The notes under the pieces: model-generated | What the model was told of the DNA's origin: nothing | Databases searched by the model: none | Seen by the model: only the letters and a program-made list of their open reading frames with translations | Part shown: positions 45,697-54,607 of the stretch, piece by piece | Layout of the letters: each line of letters opens with the position of its first letter | Numbering within the stretch: position 1 is the stretch's first letter | Translations under genes and position numbers: made by a program | Source of the DNA: Sphaerotilus mobilis | GTDB lineage: Bacteria; Pseudomonadota; Gammaproteobacteria; Burkholderiales; Burkholderiaceae_C | DNA length: 64,000 bases | Assembly: GCF_004216565.1 (NCBI RefSeq) | Contig: NZ_SGWV01000007.1 | Coordinates: 62,001 to 126,000 of the forward strand | Direction: 5' to 3'

Positions 45697-46017
45697 ATGT
45701 GCATCGGACTGCCCCTGCAGGTCATCGCCACCCGACCGGGCTTTGCCACCGTGGCCGGCAACGGCCCGCGTGCCGTGCCGCGCGAGGTCGGCACGCTGCT
45801 GGTCGAACCACCTCAGCCGGGCGACTGGCTGCTGGTCTTCCTCGACCAGGCCCGCGAGGCCATCACGCCGACTCGGGCCGCCGAGGTCGCTGCCCTGCTC
45901 GACCAGCTGGAGGACGTCATGCACGGCCGCAGGCATGACGACGCGCTTGCCTTCGCGCTGCCGTCCGCCATCGATCCCCACGCGCTGGCGGCCCTGACCG
46001 GCCAGCACCGCATCTGA
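45697..46017 (+). CDS. hoxL: HypC/HupF-family chaperone HoxL
   Basis: A 106-residue chaperone of the HypC family starting MCIGLPLQV with the essential Cys2. The PGDWLLVFLDQAREAI segment is typical. In the Ralstonia system HoxL serves the membrane-bound hydrogenase in oxygen, alongside the general HypC also encoded here (52016). The position right after hoxM agrees. Confidence 0.92.
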   Translation: MCIGLPLQVIATRPGFATVAGNGPRAVPREVGTLLVEPPQPGDWLLVFLDQAREAITPTRAAEVAALLDQLEDVMHGRRHDDALAFALPSAIDPHALAALTGQHRI

Positions 46018-46032
46018 AGACGGAGTTGCCCC

Positions 46033-46530
46033 ATGACCCTCGACATCCTCGACGCCCCGCAGACCTTGGACCCACCGACACAGGACCCCGCCGCCGGCAG
46101 TGCCCCGCTGGTCTGCCGGCTGGTGACGCAACACGGCGCCGTCTGGGCCACCAACGCCACGCTGGACACCGTGCTGGCGCAACCCGGCGACCAGGTGCTG
46201 TTCTTCCACGGTGATCCGGTGCGCTTCCCCGAGGTGCTGGACGTGGCCGTCGTGCTGCCCGAGCTGCAGCGCGTCGCCGCGCGCCCCTTCGGCATCGCCG
46301 TGGCCTGCAGGGCCGATGAAGACGCGCTGGCGCGCCGCTTTGCCAGCACACGCTGGCCGGCGCTGGTCTTCCTGCGTGACGGGCAATACGTCGGCGTGAT
46401 CGCCGGCATGCACGACTGGACCGACTACGTCGCCCAGGTGGCTCAGATGCTGAGCCAGCCGACCCGGCGCGTGCCGGGTGTCGGCATCCCATTGGTCGCC
46501 GCAGGGCAGAACGGCCCGGCTTGCCACTGA
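46033..46530 (+). CDS. hoxO: Hydrogenase accessory protein HoxO (HyaE/HupG family)
   Basis: A 165-residue protein with a thioredoxin-like fold but no CxxC. FFHGDPVRFPEVLDVAVVLPEL and WPALVFLRDGQYVGVIAGMHDW mark the HyaE/HupG family. It binds the Tat leader of the small subunit and helps assemble HoxK before export. It stands in the normal hoxL-hoxO-hoxQ order. Confidence 0.9.
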   Translation: MTLDILDAPQTLDPPTQDPAAGSAPLVCRLVTQHGAVWATNATLDTVLAQPGDQVLFFHGDPVRFPEVLDVAVVLPELQRVAARPFGIAVACRADEDALARRFASTRWPALVFLRDGQYVGVIAGMHDWTDYVAQVAQMLSQPTRRVPGVGIPLVAAGQNGPACH

Positions 46531-46565
46531 CCGCGCCGGCCCCGATCGACTCAACGAGAACACCG

Positions 46566-47489
46566 ATGAACACGACACCCACGACCGCCCGCCCCTTCCC
46601 GATCCCGGTCGTTGCCGAGGGTCTGCCCATCGGCCCCGGCAGCCAGATCGACGACGAGGACGGCACGCTGGACTACCTGGTCATGCCACAAGGCATGAGC
46701 ACCTGGACGGCACCACGCCTGCCCGAGCCGGAAGAACTGGCCGGCCACGACGGCGCGATCCGTGCGCTCGATGCCGTGCTGGCCACCGCCCGCGCCGCCG
46801 TCGACGGCGAGCGGGTCGAACCCGTCGCCCTGCACCACCTGGGCCTGAACGAGCAGGACCTGGCCCTGCTCAACCAGGTGCTGGGCGAGGGCGAGGTCAG
46901 CGCCCAGGTGCTGGCCGATCCGGATCTGCCCGAGGCGCCGGTCGCACAGGTGCAGGAATCCGTCTTCCCGGGCGTCTGGCGCGTGGTCGGGCGAGATGCC
47001 AGCGGCGCAGCCTTCGACCTGATCGAGGTCGGCAGCGTGCCGCAGATCCTGCGCGACGCGGCCTGGGCCGACAGCCTGCGCCCATCACCAAGCGAGGTCG
47101 CGCCCACTCCCGGCGTGTTGAACGCCCAGGCCCTGCGCGTCGAACTGGACGAGCAGCGCGCGGCCCGTGCCACGCTGGGTGCGGCGGCCGAGCCCCATGT
47201 CGTCAACCTGACGCTGCTGCCGGTCACGTCCGAAGACATCGGCTGGCTGGACCACCACCTGGGCACCGGCCGCGTCGTGATCTTGTCGCGCGGTTATGGC
47301 AACTGCCGCATCACCAACTGCCTGGCTGCGGGCACCTGGCGACTCGTCTACTACAACTCCCAGGACCAGGTCATTCTCAACACCATCGAGATCGGCCCCC
47401 TGCCCGAGGTCGCCTGCGCCGCGCCCGAAGACCTGCACGACAGCGTCGAGCGCCTGGCTGACGTGCTGCATTGGGTGCGCCAGTCGTGA
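46566..47489 (+). CDS. hoxQ: Hydrogenase accessory protein HoxQ (HyaF/HupH family)
   Basis: A 307-residue cytoplasmic assembly protein. HHLGLNEQDLALLNQVLGEGEVSA and SRGYGNCRITNCLAAGTWRLVYYNSQD are family landmarks. It acts with HoxO and HoxR on maturation of the small-subunit clusters under oxygen. Its stop overlaps the GTG of hoxR (GTGA), implying coupling. Confidence 0.92.
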   Translation: MNTTPTTARPFPIPVVAEGLPIGPGSQIDDEDGTLDYLVMPQGMSTWTAPRLPEPEELAGHDGAIRALDAVLATARAAVDGERVEPVALHHLGLNEQDLALLNQVLGEGEVSAQVLADPDLPEAPVAQVQESVFPGVWRVVGRDASGAAFDLIEVGSVPQILRDAAWADSLRPSPSEVAPTPGVLNAQALRVELDEQRAARATLGAAAEPHVVNLTLLPVTSEDIGWLDHHLGTGRVVILSRGYGNCRITNCLAAGTWRLVYYNSQDQVILNTIEIGPLPEVACAAPEDLHDSVERLADVLHWVRQS

Positions 47490-47728
47490 ACCCGGCCGTC
47501 GACGCCAGCCGCTTCGAAGGCAGCTACCTGGGCGACGCCGCCCGGCTGCCGGCCGATGCGCGGCTCGAATGCAAGATCTGCTGGTGGGTCTACGACCCGG
47601 CGCAGGGTGATCCGGTCTGGCAAGTGGCCCCGGGCACGGCCTTCACGGACCTGCCTGACCATTGGCGTTGCCCGACCTGCGACGGCGCCGCCGACCAGTT
47701 CATGGTGATCGACGCCCAGGCGTCGTGA
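47486..47728 (+). CDS. hoxR: Rubredoxin HoxR (HupI family)
   Basis: An 80-residue protein with one mononuclear iron site made by two CxxC pairs: LECKICWWVYDP and WRCPTCDG. HoxR/HupI helps keep or build the proximal cluster in air. GTG at 47486 was taken as start because it overlaps the hoxQ stop; a TTG 15 bases upstream is the alternative. Confidence 0.92.
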   Translation: MNPAVDASRFEGSYLGDAARLPADARLECKICWWVYDPAQGDPVWQVAPGTAFTDLPDHWRCPTCDGAADQFMVIDAQAS

Positions 47729-47735
47729 CAACGAC

Positions 47736-48239
47736 ATGCGCGCTATTGCCCTCCGGTCGACCCTCGATGCACGCGTGCGCATGCTGCAGGCGCGCTTTCG
47801 CGCCATTGCGGCCGGTCCGATGCGGGATCTGCCGCTGAACCACCCGGGTCTGCCGGTCGAGGCGATCGGCTTCGAGCCCGATGCGGCCGACCCGGACTGG
47901 GCGCTCGGCGTGCTGCTGACGCCCTGGTGCATGAACCTGGTTCGCCTGCCCTGTCTGGCCGACGCCGCCACGCTGGCCGTGGGCCACAAGGCCAGCCGAA
48001 CCGTCGGTGACGGCGACGTCACCTTCATCGGCGCCTTCGACGAGGCCATCGGCGGCTATGAGACCTGCTCGCTGTTCTCGCCGATGCAGGCCTTCGCCGA
48101 CGCCAGCAGCGCCCGCGATACCGCGCGCGAGGTGCTGGCCGAGCTGCGTCGCCCGGTCGTCGCCGCGCCACCTGCTGCATCCGAACGCCCGGCCGCGCCC
48201 AGCCGTCGCGGCTTCCTGTTCGGCCTGCGGGGCGCCTGA
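47736..48239 (+). CDS. hoxT: HybE-family hydrogenase assembly chaperone HoxT
   Basis: A 167-residue protein. LPLNHPGLPVEAIGF, LGVLLTPWCMNLVRLPC and YETCSLFSPMQAFAD are typical of the HybE/HupJ family. The C-terminal part is Ala/Pro/Arg-rich and ends FLFGLRGA. It lies between hoxR and hoxV as in Ralstonia. Confidence 0.9.
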   Translation: MRAIALRSTLDARVRMLQARFRAIAAGPMRDLPLNHPGLPVEAIGFEPDAADPDWALGVLLTPWCMNLVRLPCLADAATLAVGHKASRTVGDGDVTFIGAFDEAIGGYETCSLFSPMQAFADASSARDTAREVLAELRRPVVAAPPAASERPAAPSRRGFLFGLRGA

Positions 48240-48243
48240 GGCC

Positions 48244-49416
48244 ATGTCCGCCCCCCTCGACCTTCTTGGCTCGCTGCGCCTGCGCCCCGGTGTGGCACCG
48301 CCCGAAGGCATCCTGGGTGGTCGTGCGGACGTCAGCGCCGCGCTGCTGCGGGGCCAGACGCCCGGCGCAGCGATCGAGCGTGTGGCCCTGCTGCACACGC
48401 TCTGCGCGACGGCGCATCGGCAGGTGGCGCAGCGCGCGGTCATGCTGGCGATGAGCAGTCAGGACGCTGCACCGGACGCCGCACCGGATGCCGCCACGAT
48501 CGACAGGCTGGCTGCCGACATCGCCCGCGAACACGCCCGCCGCATCGGCCACGACTGGGCCCTGGCCTGGGGTGGCGTGTCACAGGCCGGCGCCCTGTCC
48601 CGCTTGCCCCGCAAGGCCGATGCGCACGTGCTGGCCGACTGGCTCGCCAGCGAATGGCTGGGCCTGCCTCCGTCGACATGGCTGCAGGACATGGTCGGGC
48701 CCGACCGCACGATCGACGTCGGCCGCGACCTGCCCCGCCTCATCGCGGCCCTGCAACGCAGCGCGCAGGCCTGTCCGGCCGGCATCGCCGCGCCGCTCGT
48801 GCTGGCCGTGCAACGCTGCCTGGCCCTGCCCTTCACGCCCGGCCCGATCAGCGCACCCTTGCGGCTGGAAGACCCGGCGCAAGCCCGCGCCCTGGGCCAC
48901 GCGATGACCACGCCCGGCTACTGCCGCGCGCCGACCTGGGTCGACACCGTGACGGACAACGCGCCGACCACCGTGCCCGACACCGGGCCCTGGAACCGGC
49001 TGGAGCGCCCCCCAGCGACGACCGCACCCACCGTCGCCGTGCGCCTGCTGTCGCGCTGGGTCGAGCTGCTGCGGCTGGCCTTGCCCCTGGATGCGGGCGG
49101 CTGGCGGCCAGCCCACGGCGCCGTGTCGCTGGGTGAGGGGCACGCGCTGACTTGGGTCGAGACCTCGCGCGGCCTGCTGGCTCATCGTGTGAGCCTGCAA
49201 GGCCATGGACCCGACACCCGGGTGTCCGACTGGCAGGTGCTGGCGCCGACCGAGTGGAACTTCCACCCGCATGGCACGCTGGCCCATGCGCTGGCCGCCT
49301 GGCCAGCCGACCATCCGGACACGCCCGAGGCCGTGCGCCTGCTGGCCTGCGCCTACGATCCGTGCATGGCCTGCGAGATCGAAATGACCACCGTGGAGCG
49401 CACCCCACATGCATGA
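48244..49416 (+). CDS. hoxV: HoxV (HupK family), large-subunit-like scaffold
   Basis: A 390-residue protein distantly related to the hydrogenase large subunit. Only the C-terminal pair DPCMACE is kept; the N-terminal CxxC is absent. The family is thought to carry the Fe(CN)2CO unit on its way to the large subunit. The ATG at 48244 follows the hoxT stop by four bases, and the 3' end overlaps hypA by 8 bases. Confidence 0.88.
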   Translation: MSAPLDLLGSLRLRPGVAPPEGILGGRADVSAALLRGQTPGAAIERVALLHTLCATAHRQVAQRAVMLAMSSQDAAPDAAPDAATIDRLAADIAREHARRIGHDWALAWGGVSQAGALSRLPRKADAHVLADWLASEWLGLPPSTWLQDMVGPDRTIDVGRDLPRLIAALQRSAQACPAGIAAPLVLAVQRCLALPFTPGPISAPLRLEDPAQARALGHAMTTPGYCRAPTWVDTVTDNAPTTVPDTGPWNRLERPPATTAPTVAVRLLSRWVELLRLALPLDAGGWRPAHGAVSLGEGHALTWVETSRGLLAHRVSLQGHGPDTRVSDWQVLAPTEWNFHPHGTLAHALAAWPADHPDTPEAVRLLACAYDPCMACEIEMTTVERTPHA

Positions 49417-49750
49417 GCTGAGCCTGGCGGGCGGCATCCTGCGCCTGGTCGAACAGACCGCCGAACGTGACCCGTTCGAGCGTGTGCGCCGCCTGCGTCT
49501 GAGCGTGCCGGCGCTGGCCGGCGTCGAGGTCCGGGCGCTGCGCTTCGCGCTTGAATCGATCGCGCCGGGAACGCTGCTGGCCGGCGCGGCCGTCGACATC
49601 GACGAGCCACCGGGTCAGGCCTGGTGCATGAGCTGTTCCACCTCGGTGACGCTGAGCCAGCGCATCGACCCCTGCCCGCATTGCGGTGGCCATCGGCTGC
49701 ATGTGACCGGCGGCACCGAGATGAGGCTGGTCGACCTGCAGGTTGATTGA
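49409..49750 (+). CDS. hypA: Hydrogenase nickel incorporation protein HypA
   Basis: A 113-residue nickel metallochaperone. MHEL with His2 is the N-terminal nickel site. The zinc site is formed by CMSCSTSV and CPHCGG. It hands nickel to the large-subunit precursor together with HypB. Its TGA overlaps a TTG that opens a frame continuous with hypB through a 12-bp repeat. Confidence 0.95.
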   Translation: MHELSLAGGILRLVEQTAERDPFERVRRLRLSVPALAGVEVRALRFALESIAPGTLLAGAAVDIDEPPGQAWCMSCSTSVTLSQRIDPCPHCGGHRLHVTGGTEMRLVDLQVD

Positions 49751-49761
49751 GGCGATCCCTT

Positions 49762-49857
49762 CAGCCGCAACATCAGCCGCAACATCAGCCAGAACATCAG
49801 CCAAAACATCCGCCACAACGTCAACCACAACATCCCCCACAACATCAACAACAAGGA
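49762..49857 (+). repeat. 12-bp tandem repeat between hypA and hypB (8 units, in frame with hypB)
   Basis: Eight consecutive 12-base units starting with CAGCCGCAACAT (49762-49773) and drifting downstream; the last, CAACAACAAGGA, is the most diverged. Read in the hypB frame the units encode [28 protein letters not shown] and QQQG without a stop. Codons such as CAA, CAT and CCA differ from the GC-rich usage around it. Confidence 0.9.
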
Positions 49858-49869
49858 CAGGAGCCCACC

Positions 49870-50865
49870 ATGTGCGTCGTCTGTGGCTGTGCCGGCGAGA
49901 TGCGCGGCGATCAACCGGCGGTTGCCGAGAACGGTGATCTGCACTTCGGTGCCGGCGCGGCGCGTGTCTCGGTGCCGGGCATGAGCAGCGCCCGCACCAT
50001 CGCGCTGGAGGCCGATGTGCTGGGCGAGAACCAGCGCCATGCCGACGCCAACCGGGCCCACTTCGCGGCCCACGGCGTGCGCGCGCTCAACCTGGTCTCC
50101 AGCCCCGGATCGGGCAAGACCACGCTGCTGTGCGCCACCATCGCCGCGCTGCGCCAGCGCGCACCGATGCGCGAGATCGCGGTCATCGAAGGTGACCAGC
50201 AGACCGCCCACGACGCCGACCGCATCCGCGCCACCGGCGTGCCAGCCATCCAGGTCAACACCGGCAAGGGCTGCCACCTCGACGCGCCCATGGTCGCCGC
50301 CGCGTTCGGGCAACTGCATCGGCATGAGCCTCATCACGGGCATGGGCATGAACATGGACACGGACATGGACATGACCACCGTCACGTCCACGACCATGAC
50401 CACGCACATGCCCATGCCAACGACGCCTCGCTGCTGTTCATCGAGAACGTCGGCAACCTCGTCTGCCCGGCGATGTGGGACCTGGGCGAGGCAGCCAAGG
50501 TCGCGATCCTGTCGGTCACCGAAGGCGAGGACAAGCCGCTGAAGTACCCCGACCTGTTCGCGGCCGCACAGCTGATGGTCATCAACAAGGTCGACCTGCT
50601 GCCGCACCTGCGCTTCGATGTCGCGGCCTGCATCGCGGCGGCCCGTCAGGTCAATCCGGCCATCGAGGTGCTGCTGGTCTCGGCCACCACCGGGCAGGGC
50701 CTGGACGCCTGGCTGGACTGGCTGCTGGACGAGGACGTGGACAGCGCGCTGACCGCCGTGAGTCCCGCCCCGCACGCAGCCCCGGCCGAAAGCCCCAACG
50801 CGCTGCTGGCCCGCATCGCCGTGCTGGAGGCCGAGCTGGCCGCCCTGCGTGCCGGCATCGCGTGA
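49870..50865 (+). CDS. hypB: Hydrogenase nickel incorporation GTPase HypB, with internal His-rich insertion
   Basis: A 331-residue GTPase. [10 protein letters not shown] provides the N-terminal CxxCGC metal site. The G domain has [45 protein letters not shown] and NKVDLLPHL. Residues 150-182 form an insertion with 17 histidines in 33 residues, between the metal/switch segment and FIENVGN. In most His-rich HypBs this tract is N-terminal. GGACAGGAG before the ATG supports this start. A TTG at 49747 overlapping the hypA stop would add 41 residues rich in QPxH repeats. Confidence 0.93.
   Translation: MCVVCGCAGEMRGDQPAVAENGDLHFGAGAARVSVPGMSSARTIALEADVLGENQRHADANRAHFAAHGVRALNLVSSPGSGKTTLLCATIAALRQRAPMREIAVIEGDQQTAHDADRIRATGVPAIQVNTGKGCHLDAPMVAAAFGQLHRHEPHHGHGHEHGHGHGHDHRHVHDHDHAHAHANDASLLFIENVGNLVCPAMWDLGEAAKVAILSVTEGEDKPLKYPDLFAAAQLMVINKVDLLPHLRFDVAACIAAARQVNPAIEVLLVSATTGQGLDAWLDWLLDEDVDSALTAVSPAPHAAPAESPNALLARIAVLEAELAALRAGIA
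50317..50415 (+). repeat. His-codon-rich tract inside hypB
   Basis: Thirty-three codons with 17 His (mixed CAT and CAC) alternating with Gly, Asp, Glu and Ala. The varied codons suggest selection for the histidines rather than a recent simple-repeat expansion. Confidence 0.85.
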
Positions 50866-50879
50866 CACGCCGCAACGAC

Positions 50880-52025
50880 ATGGCCCGCCTCCTCGCCACT
50901 GGTGCCTACCTGAAGAACACCGCCGGCCTGTGGCTGGACGGGTGCTGGACCGCGTCGCCCACGCATGGCGACCTGGGCACGCCGCAGGCCTGCCGGGCGC
51001 TGGAGGCTTCCCTGCACCAGCTGGTCGCGCGCGCCGGCCATCGGCTCGACGGCATCGCGCACGACCTGCATCCGGACTTCCACAGCACACGCTTGGCCGA
51101 GGCGCTGGCCGACCGGCTGGGCGTGCCCGCCATCGGCGTGCAGCACCACCTCGCGCATGTCGGGGTCGTGCTGGCCGAGCAGGCGCTGGCGGGCACGCCT
51201 GTCGACGGCCCCGTTATCGCCATCGTGCTGGACGGCTACGGGCGCGGCGACGACGGCGGCGCCTGGGGCGGCGAGCTGCTGCGGGTCGACCGCGGACAGG
51301 CTCGGCGCGTGAGCCACCTCGCCGAGCTGCCGCTGCCCGGCGCGGACCGGGCCGCCCGCGAGCCCTGGCGCATGGCCAGCGCCGTGCTGCACCGGCTGGG
51401 CCGGGGCGACGAGATCGTCTCGCGCCACGCCGGCCATGTCGGCCTCGAACGGGCACAGGGCCTGAAGCAGATGCTCGAACGTGGCCTGAACTGCCCGCCC
51501 ACGTCCAGTGCCGGCCGCTGGTTCGACGCCGCCGCCGCCGCGCTGGGCCTGTGCTGGCAGCAGCACGACGAGGCCGAGGCCGCGCAGGCGCTGGAGGCGC
51601 TGGCCGCGCAGCATGACCCGGCATCGAGCGGCCAACCCGCGCTCAGCACCGCCCGCCTGGTCGACGAGCACATCGACCTCGCGCCGGTGCTGGCCGACCT
51701 GTTCGATGCCCGCGCCGAGCCGGCCCGGCTGGCGCACCACTTCCACCTCGCGCTGGCCGATGGCCTGGCCCGCGCCGCCACATCCGCTGCCCACGCGGCC
51801 GGCACCGACACCATCGTGCTGGCGGGCGGCTGCTTCTTCAACCGGCTGCTGTCGACAGCGCTGCGCGCCATGCTTGAGCGGCGCCGTCTACGCGTGCTGC
51901 GCCCGGTCGCCCACAGCTGCGGCGACGCCGCTCTGGCGCTCGGTCAGGCCTGGATCGCCGGGCAACGGCTGTCGCACGCCAACCCGTCCCCGATCTCCTT
52001 GCTGGAGCCCACGCCATGTGCCTAG
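50880..52025 (+). CDS. hypF: Truncated HypF-type carbamoyltransferase (C-terminal domain only)
   Basis: A 381-residue protein matching only the C-terminal Kae1/TobZ-like part of HypF, which transfers a carbamoyl group to HypE. Seen are AHDLHPDFHSTRLA, VQHHLAHVGVVLAE, VLDGYGRGDDGGAWGGELL and VLAGGCFFNRLL. The acylphosphatase, zinc-finger and YrdC domains of full HypF (about 750 residues) are missing. A similarly short HypF1 is known in the Ralstonia locus. A GTG at 50862 overlapping the hypB stop is an equally possible start. The end overlaps hypC by 10 bases. Confidence 0.87.
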   Translation: MARLLATGAYLKNTAGLWLDGCWTASPTHGDLGTPQACRALEASLHQLVARAGHRLDGIAHDLHPDFHSTRLAEALADRLGVPAIGVQHHLAHVGVVLAEQALAGTPVDGPVIAIVLDGYGRGDDGGAWGGELLRVDRGQARRVSHLAELPLPGADRAAREPWRMASAVLHRLGRGDEIVSRHAGHVGLERAQGLKQMLERGLNCPPTSSAGRWFDAAAAALGLCWQQHDEAEAAQALEALAAQHDPASSGQPALSTARLVDEHIDLAPVLADLFDARAEPARLAHHFHLALADGLARAATSAAHAAGTDTIVLAGGCFFNRLLSTALRAMLERRRLRVLRPVAHSCGDAALALGQAWIAGQRLSHANPSPISLLEPTPCA

Positions 52026-52309
52026 CCCTGCCCGCGCGCATCGTCGCCCTGTTGCCCGACCAGCAAGCCCTGGTCGACCTCGGCGGTGTGCGCAAGCCCG
52101 TCGACATCGCGCTGGTGCCGGAAGCCCGTGTCGACGATTACGTGGTCGTGCACGTCGGCCACGCCATCGGCCTGATCGACCCGGAAGAGGCCGCGCGCAC
52201 GCTGGCCTTGTTTGCCGAGATGGATGCCGTGTCGGGCGCCACGTCAGCCGCCATGTCAGCCGCGAACTCAGATCCCCAAATGACCGCCCCCGCCGGAGAC
52301 CGCGCATGA
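52016..52309 (+). CDS. hypC: Hydrogenase maturation chaperone HypC
   Basis: A 97-residue chaperone starting MCLALPARI with the essential Cys2 that carries the Fe(CN)2CO precursor with HypD. VVVHVGHAIGLIDPEEA is the family C-terminal helix. About 20 further residues, rich in Ser, Ala and Met, form an odd tail. The stop overlaps hypD by ATGA. Confidence 0.94.
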   Translation: MCLALPARIVALLPDQQALVDLGGVRKPVDIALVPEARVDDYVVVHVGHAIGLIDPEEAARTLALFAEMDAVSGATSAAMSAANSDPQMTAPAGDRA

Positions 52310-53481
52310 AATACGTCGACGAGTTCCGCGACGGTGAACTGGCCCGCCGCATCGCCGAACGCATCGCGGCCGAGGCCGATCCGGCGCGCGACTACCGCTT
52401 CATGGAGTTCTGCGGCGGCCACACCCATGCCATCGCCCGCTACGGCATCGCCGAACTGCTGCCACCGCAGGTGCGCATGATCCACGGCCCCGGCTGTCCG
52501 GTCTGCGTGCTGCCGATCGGCCGGGTCGACCAGGCCATCGACCTGGCGCTCAACCGGGGTGCGATCGTCTGCACCTACGGCGACACGATGCGCGTGCCGG
52601 CCTCGGGCGGGCTGTCGATGATCAAGGCCAAGGCCCGTGGCGCGGACATCCGCATGGTCTATTCGCCGGCCGATGCGCTGGCGGTGGCGCGCCAGCATCC
52701 GGATCGCGAGGTGGTGTTCTTCGCCATCGGCTTCGAGACCACCACGCCGCCGACCGCGCTGACGCTCAAGCGCGCCCAGGCCGAGGGGCTGGACAACTTC
52801 AGCCTGCTGGCCTGCCATGTGCTGACGCCTGCGGCGATCACCCACCTGCTCGATGCGGCCGAGGCCCGCGACATCCGCGACACGCTCGGCGCCGTGCCGC
52901 TGGACGGCTTTGTCGGCCCGGCCCACGTCAGCATCCTGATCGGCTCGCGGCCCTATGAGGGCTTCGCGGCCGACTACCGCAAGCCCGTCGTCATCGCCGG
53001 CTTCGAGCCGCTGGATGTGATGCAGGCCATCCTGATGCTGGTGCGCCAGGTCAACGACGGCCGCGGCGTGGTCGAAAACGAGTTCACCCGCGCCGTCACC
53101 CGCGACGGCAACCGGGCCGCACAGGCGCTGGTGGCCGAGGTCTTCGAGCCGCGCGAGTCCTTCGAATGGCGTGGCCTGGGCGAGGTGCCGAACAGCGCGT
53201 TGCGGCTGCGTCCGGCGCTGGCCCGCTTCGATGCCGAACGTCGCTTCGATCTGCGCTACCAGGCGGTGGCCGACCACAAGCAATGCGCCTGCGGCCAGAT
53301 CCTGCGCGGCGTCAAGCGACCGACCGACTGCACGCTGTTCGGCACGGTCTGCACGCCCGACAACCCGATCGGCTCGTGCATGGTCTCCAGCGAAGGAGCC
53401 TGCGCGGCGCACTACAGCTACGGCCGTTTCCGCGACATCCCCATCCGGGTCGAGACCGGCACGGCTGCCGCCAACGCCTGA
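52306..53481 (+). CDS. hypD: Hydrogenase maturation protein HypD
   Basis: A 391-residue iron-sulfur protein that assembles the Fe(CN)2CO group. Conserved motifs are FMEFCGGHTHAI, GPGCPVCVLP, FFAIGFETTTP and the C-terminal cluster cysteines in HKQCACGQILRG, PTDCTLFGTVC and GSCMVSSEGACAAHY. The start is coupled to hypC by ATGA. Confidence 0.96.
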   Translation: MKYVDEFRDGELARRIAERIAAEADPARDYRFMEFCGGHTHAIARYGIAELLPPQVRMIHGPGCPVCVLPIGRVDQAIDLALNRGAIVCTYGDTMRVPASGGLSMIKAKARGADIRMVYSPADALAVARQHPDREVVFFAIGFETTTPPTALTLKRAQAEGLDNFSLLACHVLTPAAITHLLDAAEARDIRDTLGAVPLDGFVGPAHVSILIGSRPYEGFAADYRKPVVIAGFEPLDVMQAILMLVRQVNDGRGVVENEFTRAVTRDGNRAAQALVAEVFEPRESFEWRGLGEVPNSALRLRPALARFDAERRFDLRYQAVADHKQCACGQILRGVKRPTDCTLFGTVCTPDNPIGSCMVSSEGACAAHYSYGRFRDIPIRVETGTAAANA

Positions 53482-53496
53482 CGCAAGGAGCGAGAC

Positions 53497-54555
53497 ATGG
53501 CCATCAAGCCCGACTACATCCGCCCGCTGGACCTGCGCCACGGCCGCATCGACATGAACCACGGCGCTGGCGGCCGGGCCAGCCTGCAGCTGATCGAAGA
53601 GGTCTTCGCCGCTGCCTTCGACAACGACTTCCTGCGCCAGGGCGACGACGCCGCGCGCCTGCCGCCGCCCCCGCCCGGCCACGGCCTGGTCATGGCAACC
53701 GATGGGCATGTGATCTCGCCGCTGTTCTTCCCCGGTGGCGACATCGGTGCGCTGGCCGTGCACGGCACCGTCAACGACGTCGCCATGCTGGGCGCGACGC
53801 CGCTCTACCTGTCGGCCAGCTTCATCCTCGAAGAAGGCCTGCCGCTGGCCGACCTGGTCCGCATCGTGCGCTCCATGGCCGAGGCCTCGCGGGCGGCTGG
53901 CGTGCCGGTTGTCACCGGCGACACCAAGGTGGTCGAACAGGGCAAGGGCGACGGCGTGTTCATCGCCACCACCGGCATCGGCGCGTTGCCACCTGGCCGG
54001 CGCATCGGCGGCGCACAGGCCCGGCCGGGCGACGTGGTGCTGGTCTCGGGCACGCTGGGCGATCACGGCGTGGCGGTGCTGTCGCTGCGCGAATCGCTGG
54101 CCTTCGAGACCACGATCGAGAGCGACAGCGCCGCCCTTCACGGCCTGGTCGCCGCACTGCTGGCGAGCGTGCCCGAAGGGGCGGTGCGCACGCTGCGTGA
54201 CCCCACCCGCGGCGGCCTGGCCAGCACGCTCAACGAGATCGCCCGCCAGTCACGCGCGGGCATCACGCTGGACGAGGCGGCGTTGCCGATCCGCGCCCAG
54301 GTCGAAGCCGCCTGCGAGCTGCTGGGGCTGGACCCGCTCTACATGGCCAATGAGGGCAAGCTGGTCGCCGTCGTCGCGCCCGAGGCGGCCGATGCGGCGC
54401 TGGCCGCCCTGCGCGCTCACCCGCTGGGTGCACAGTCCGCACGCATCGGCACGGTCGGCGTCGACGCCCAGCACTTCGTGCAGATGCGGACCCGCTTCGG
54501 CGGCCGGCGCATGGTCGACTGGCTCAGCGGCGAACCGCTGCCGAGGATCTGCTGA
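53497..54555 (+). CDS. hypE: Hydrogenase maturation protein HypE
   Basis: A 352-residue PurM-like ATPase. It dehydrates the carbamoyl group on its C-terminal cysteine to a thiocyanate and gives cyanide to HypD. The required C-terminal cysteine is present (PLPRIC). MNHGAGGRASLQLIEEVF and RDPTRGGLASTLNEIA are family segments. In Ralstonia hypX follows here; in this window hoxA comes next after 52 bases. Confidence 0.96.
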   Translation: MAIKPDYIRPLDLRHGRIDMNHGAGGRASLQLIEEVFAAAFDNDFLRQGDDAARLPPPPPGHGLVMATDGHVISPLFFPGGDIGALAVHGTVNDVAMLGATPLYLSASFILEEGLPLADLVRIVRSMAEASRAAGVPVVTGDTKVVEQGKGDGVFIATTGIGALPPGRRIGGAQARPGDVVLVSGTLGDHGVAVLSLRESLAFETTIESDSAALHGLVAALLASVPEGAVRTLRDPTRGGLASTLNEIARQSRAGITLDEAALPIRAQVEAACELLGLDPLYMANEGKLVAVVAPEAADAALAALRAHPLGAQSARIGTVGVDAQHFVQMRTRFGGRRMVDWLSGEPLPRIC

Positions 54556-54607
54556 TGTGCCGCGCAGGCCGGGCGCGGAGAATGCGCGCTCGCCCTTTCC
54601 ACCCCCG

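Noticed and set aside
49762-49857. CRISPR array
   Set aside because: The units are 12 bp, directly adjacent, without spacers and in frame with hypB.
52138-54141. 667-codon minus-strand frame opposite hypC, hypD and hypE
   Set aside because: The hyp genes are unmistakable on the other strand; the antisense is compositional.
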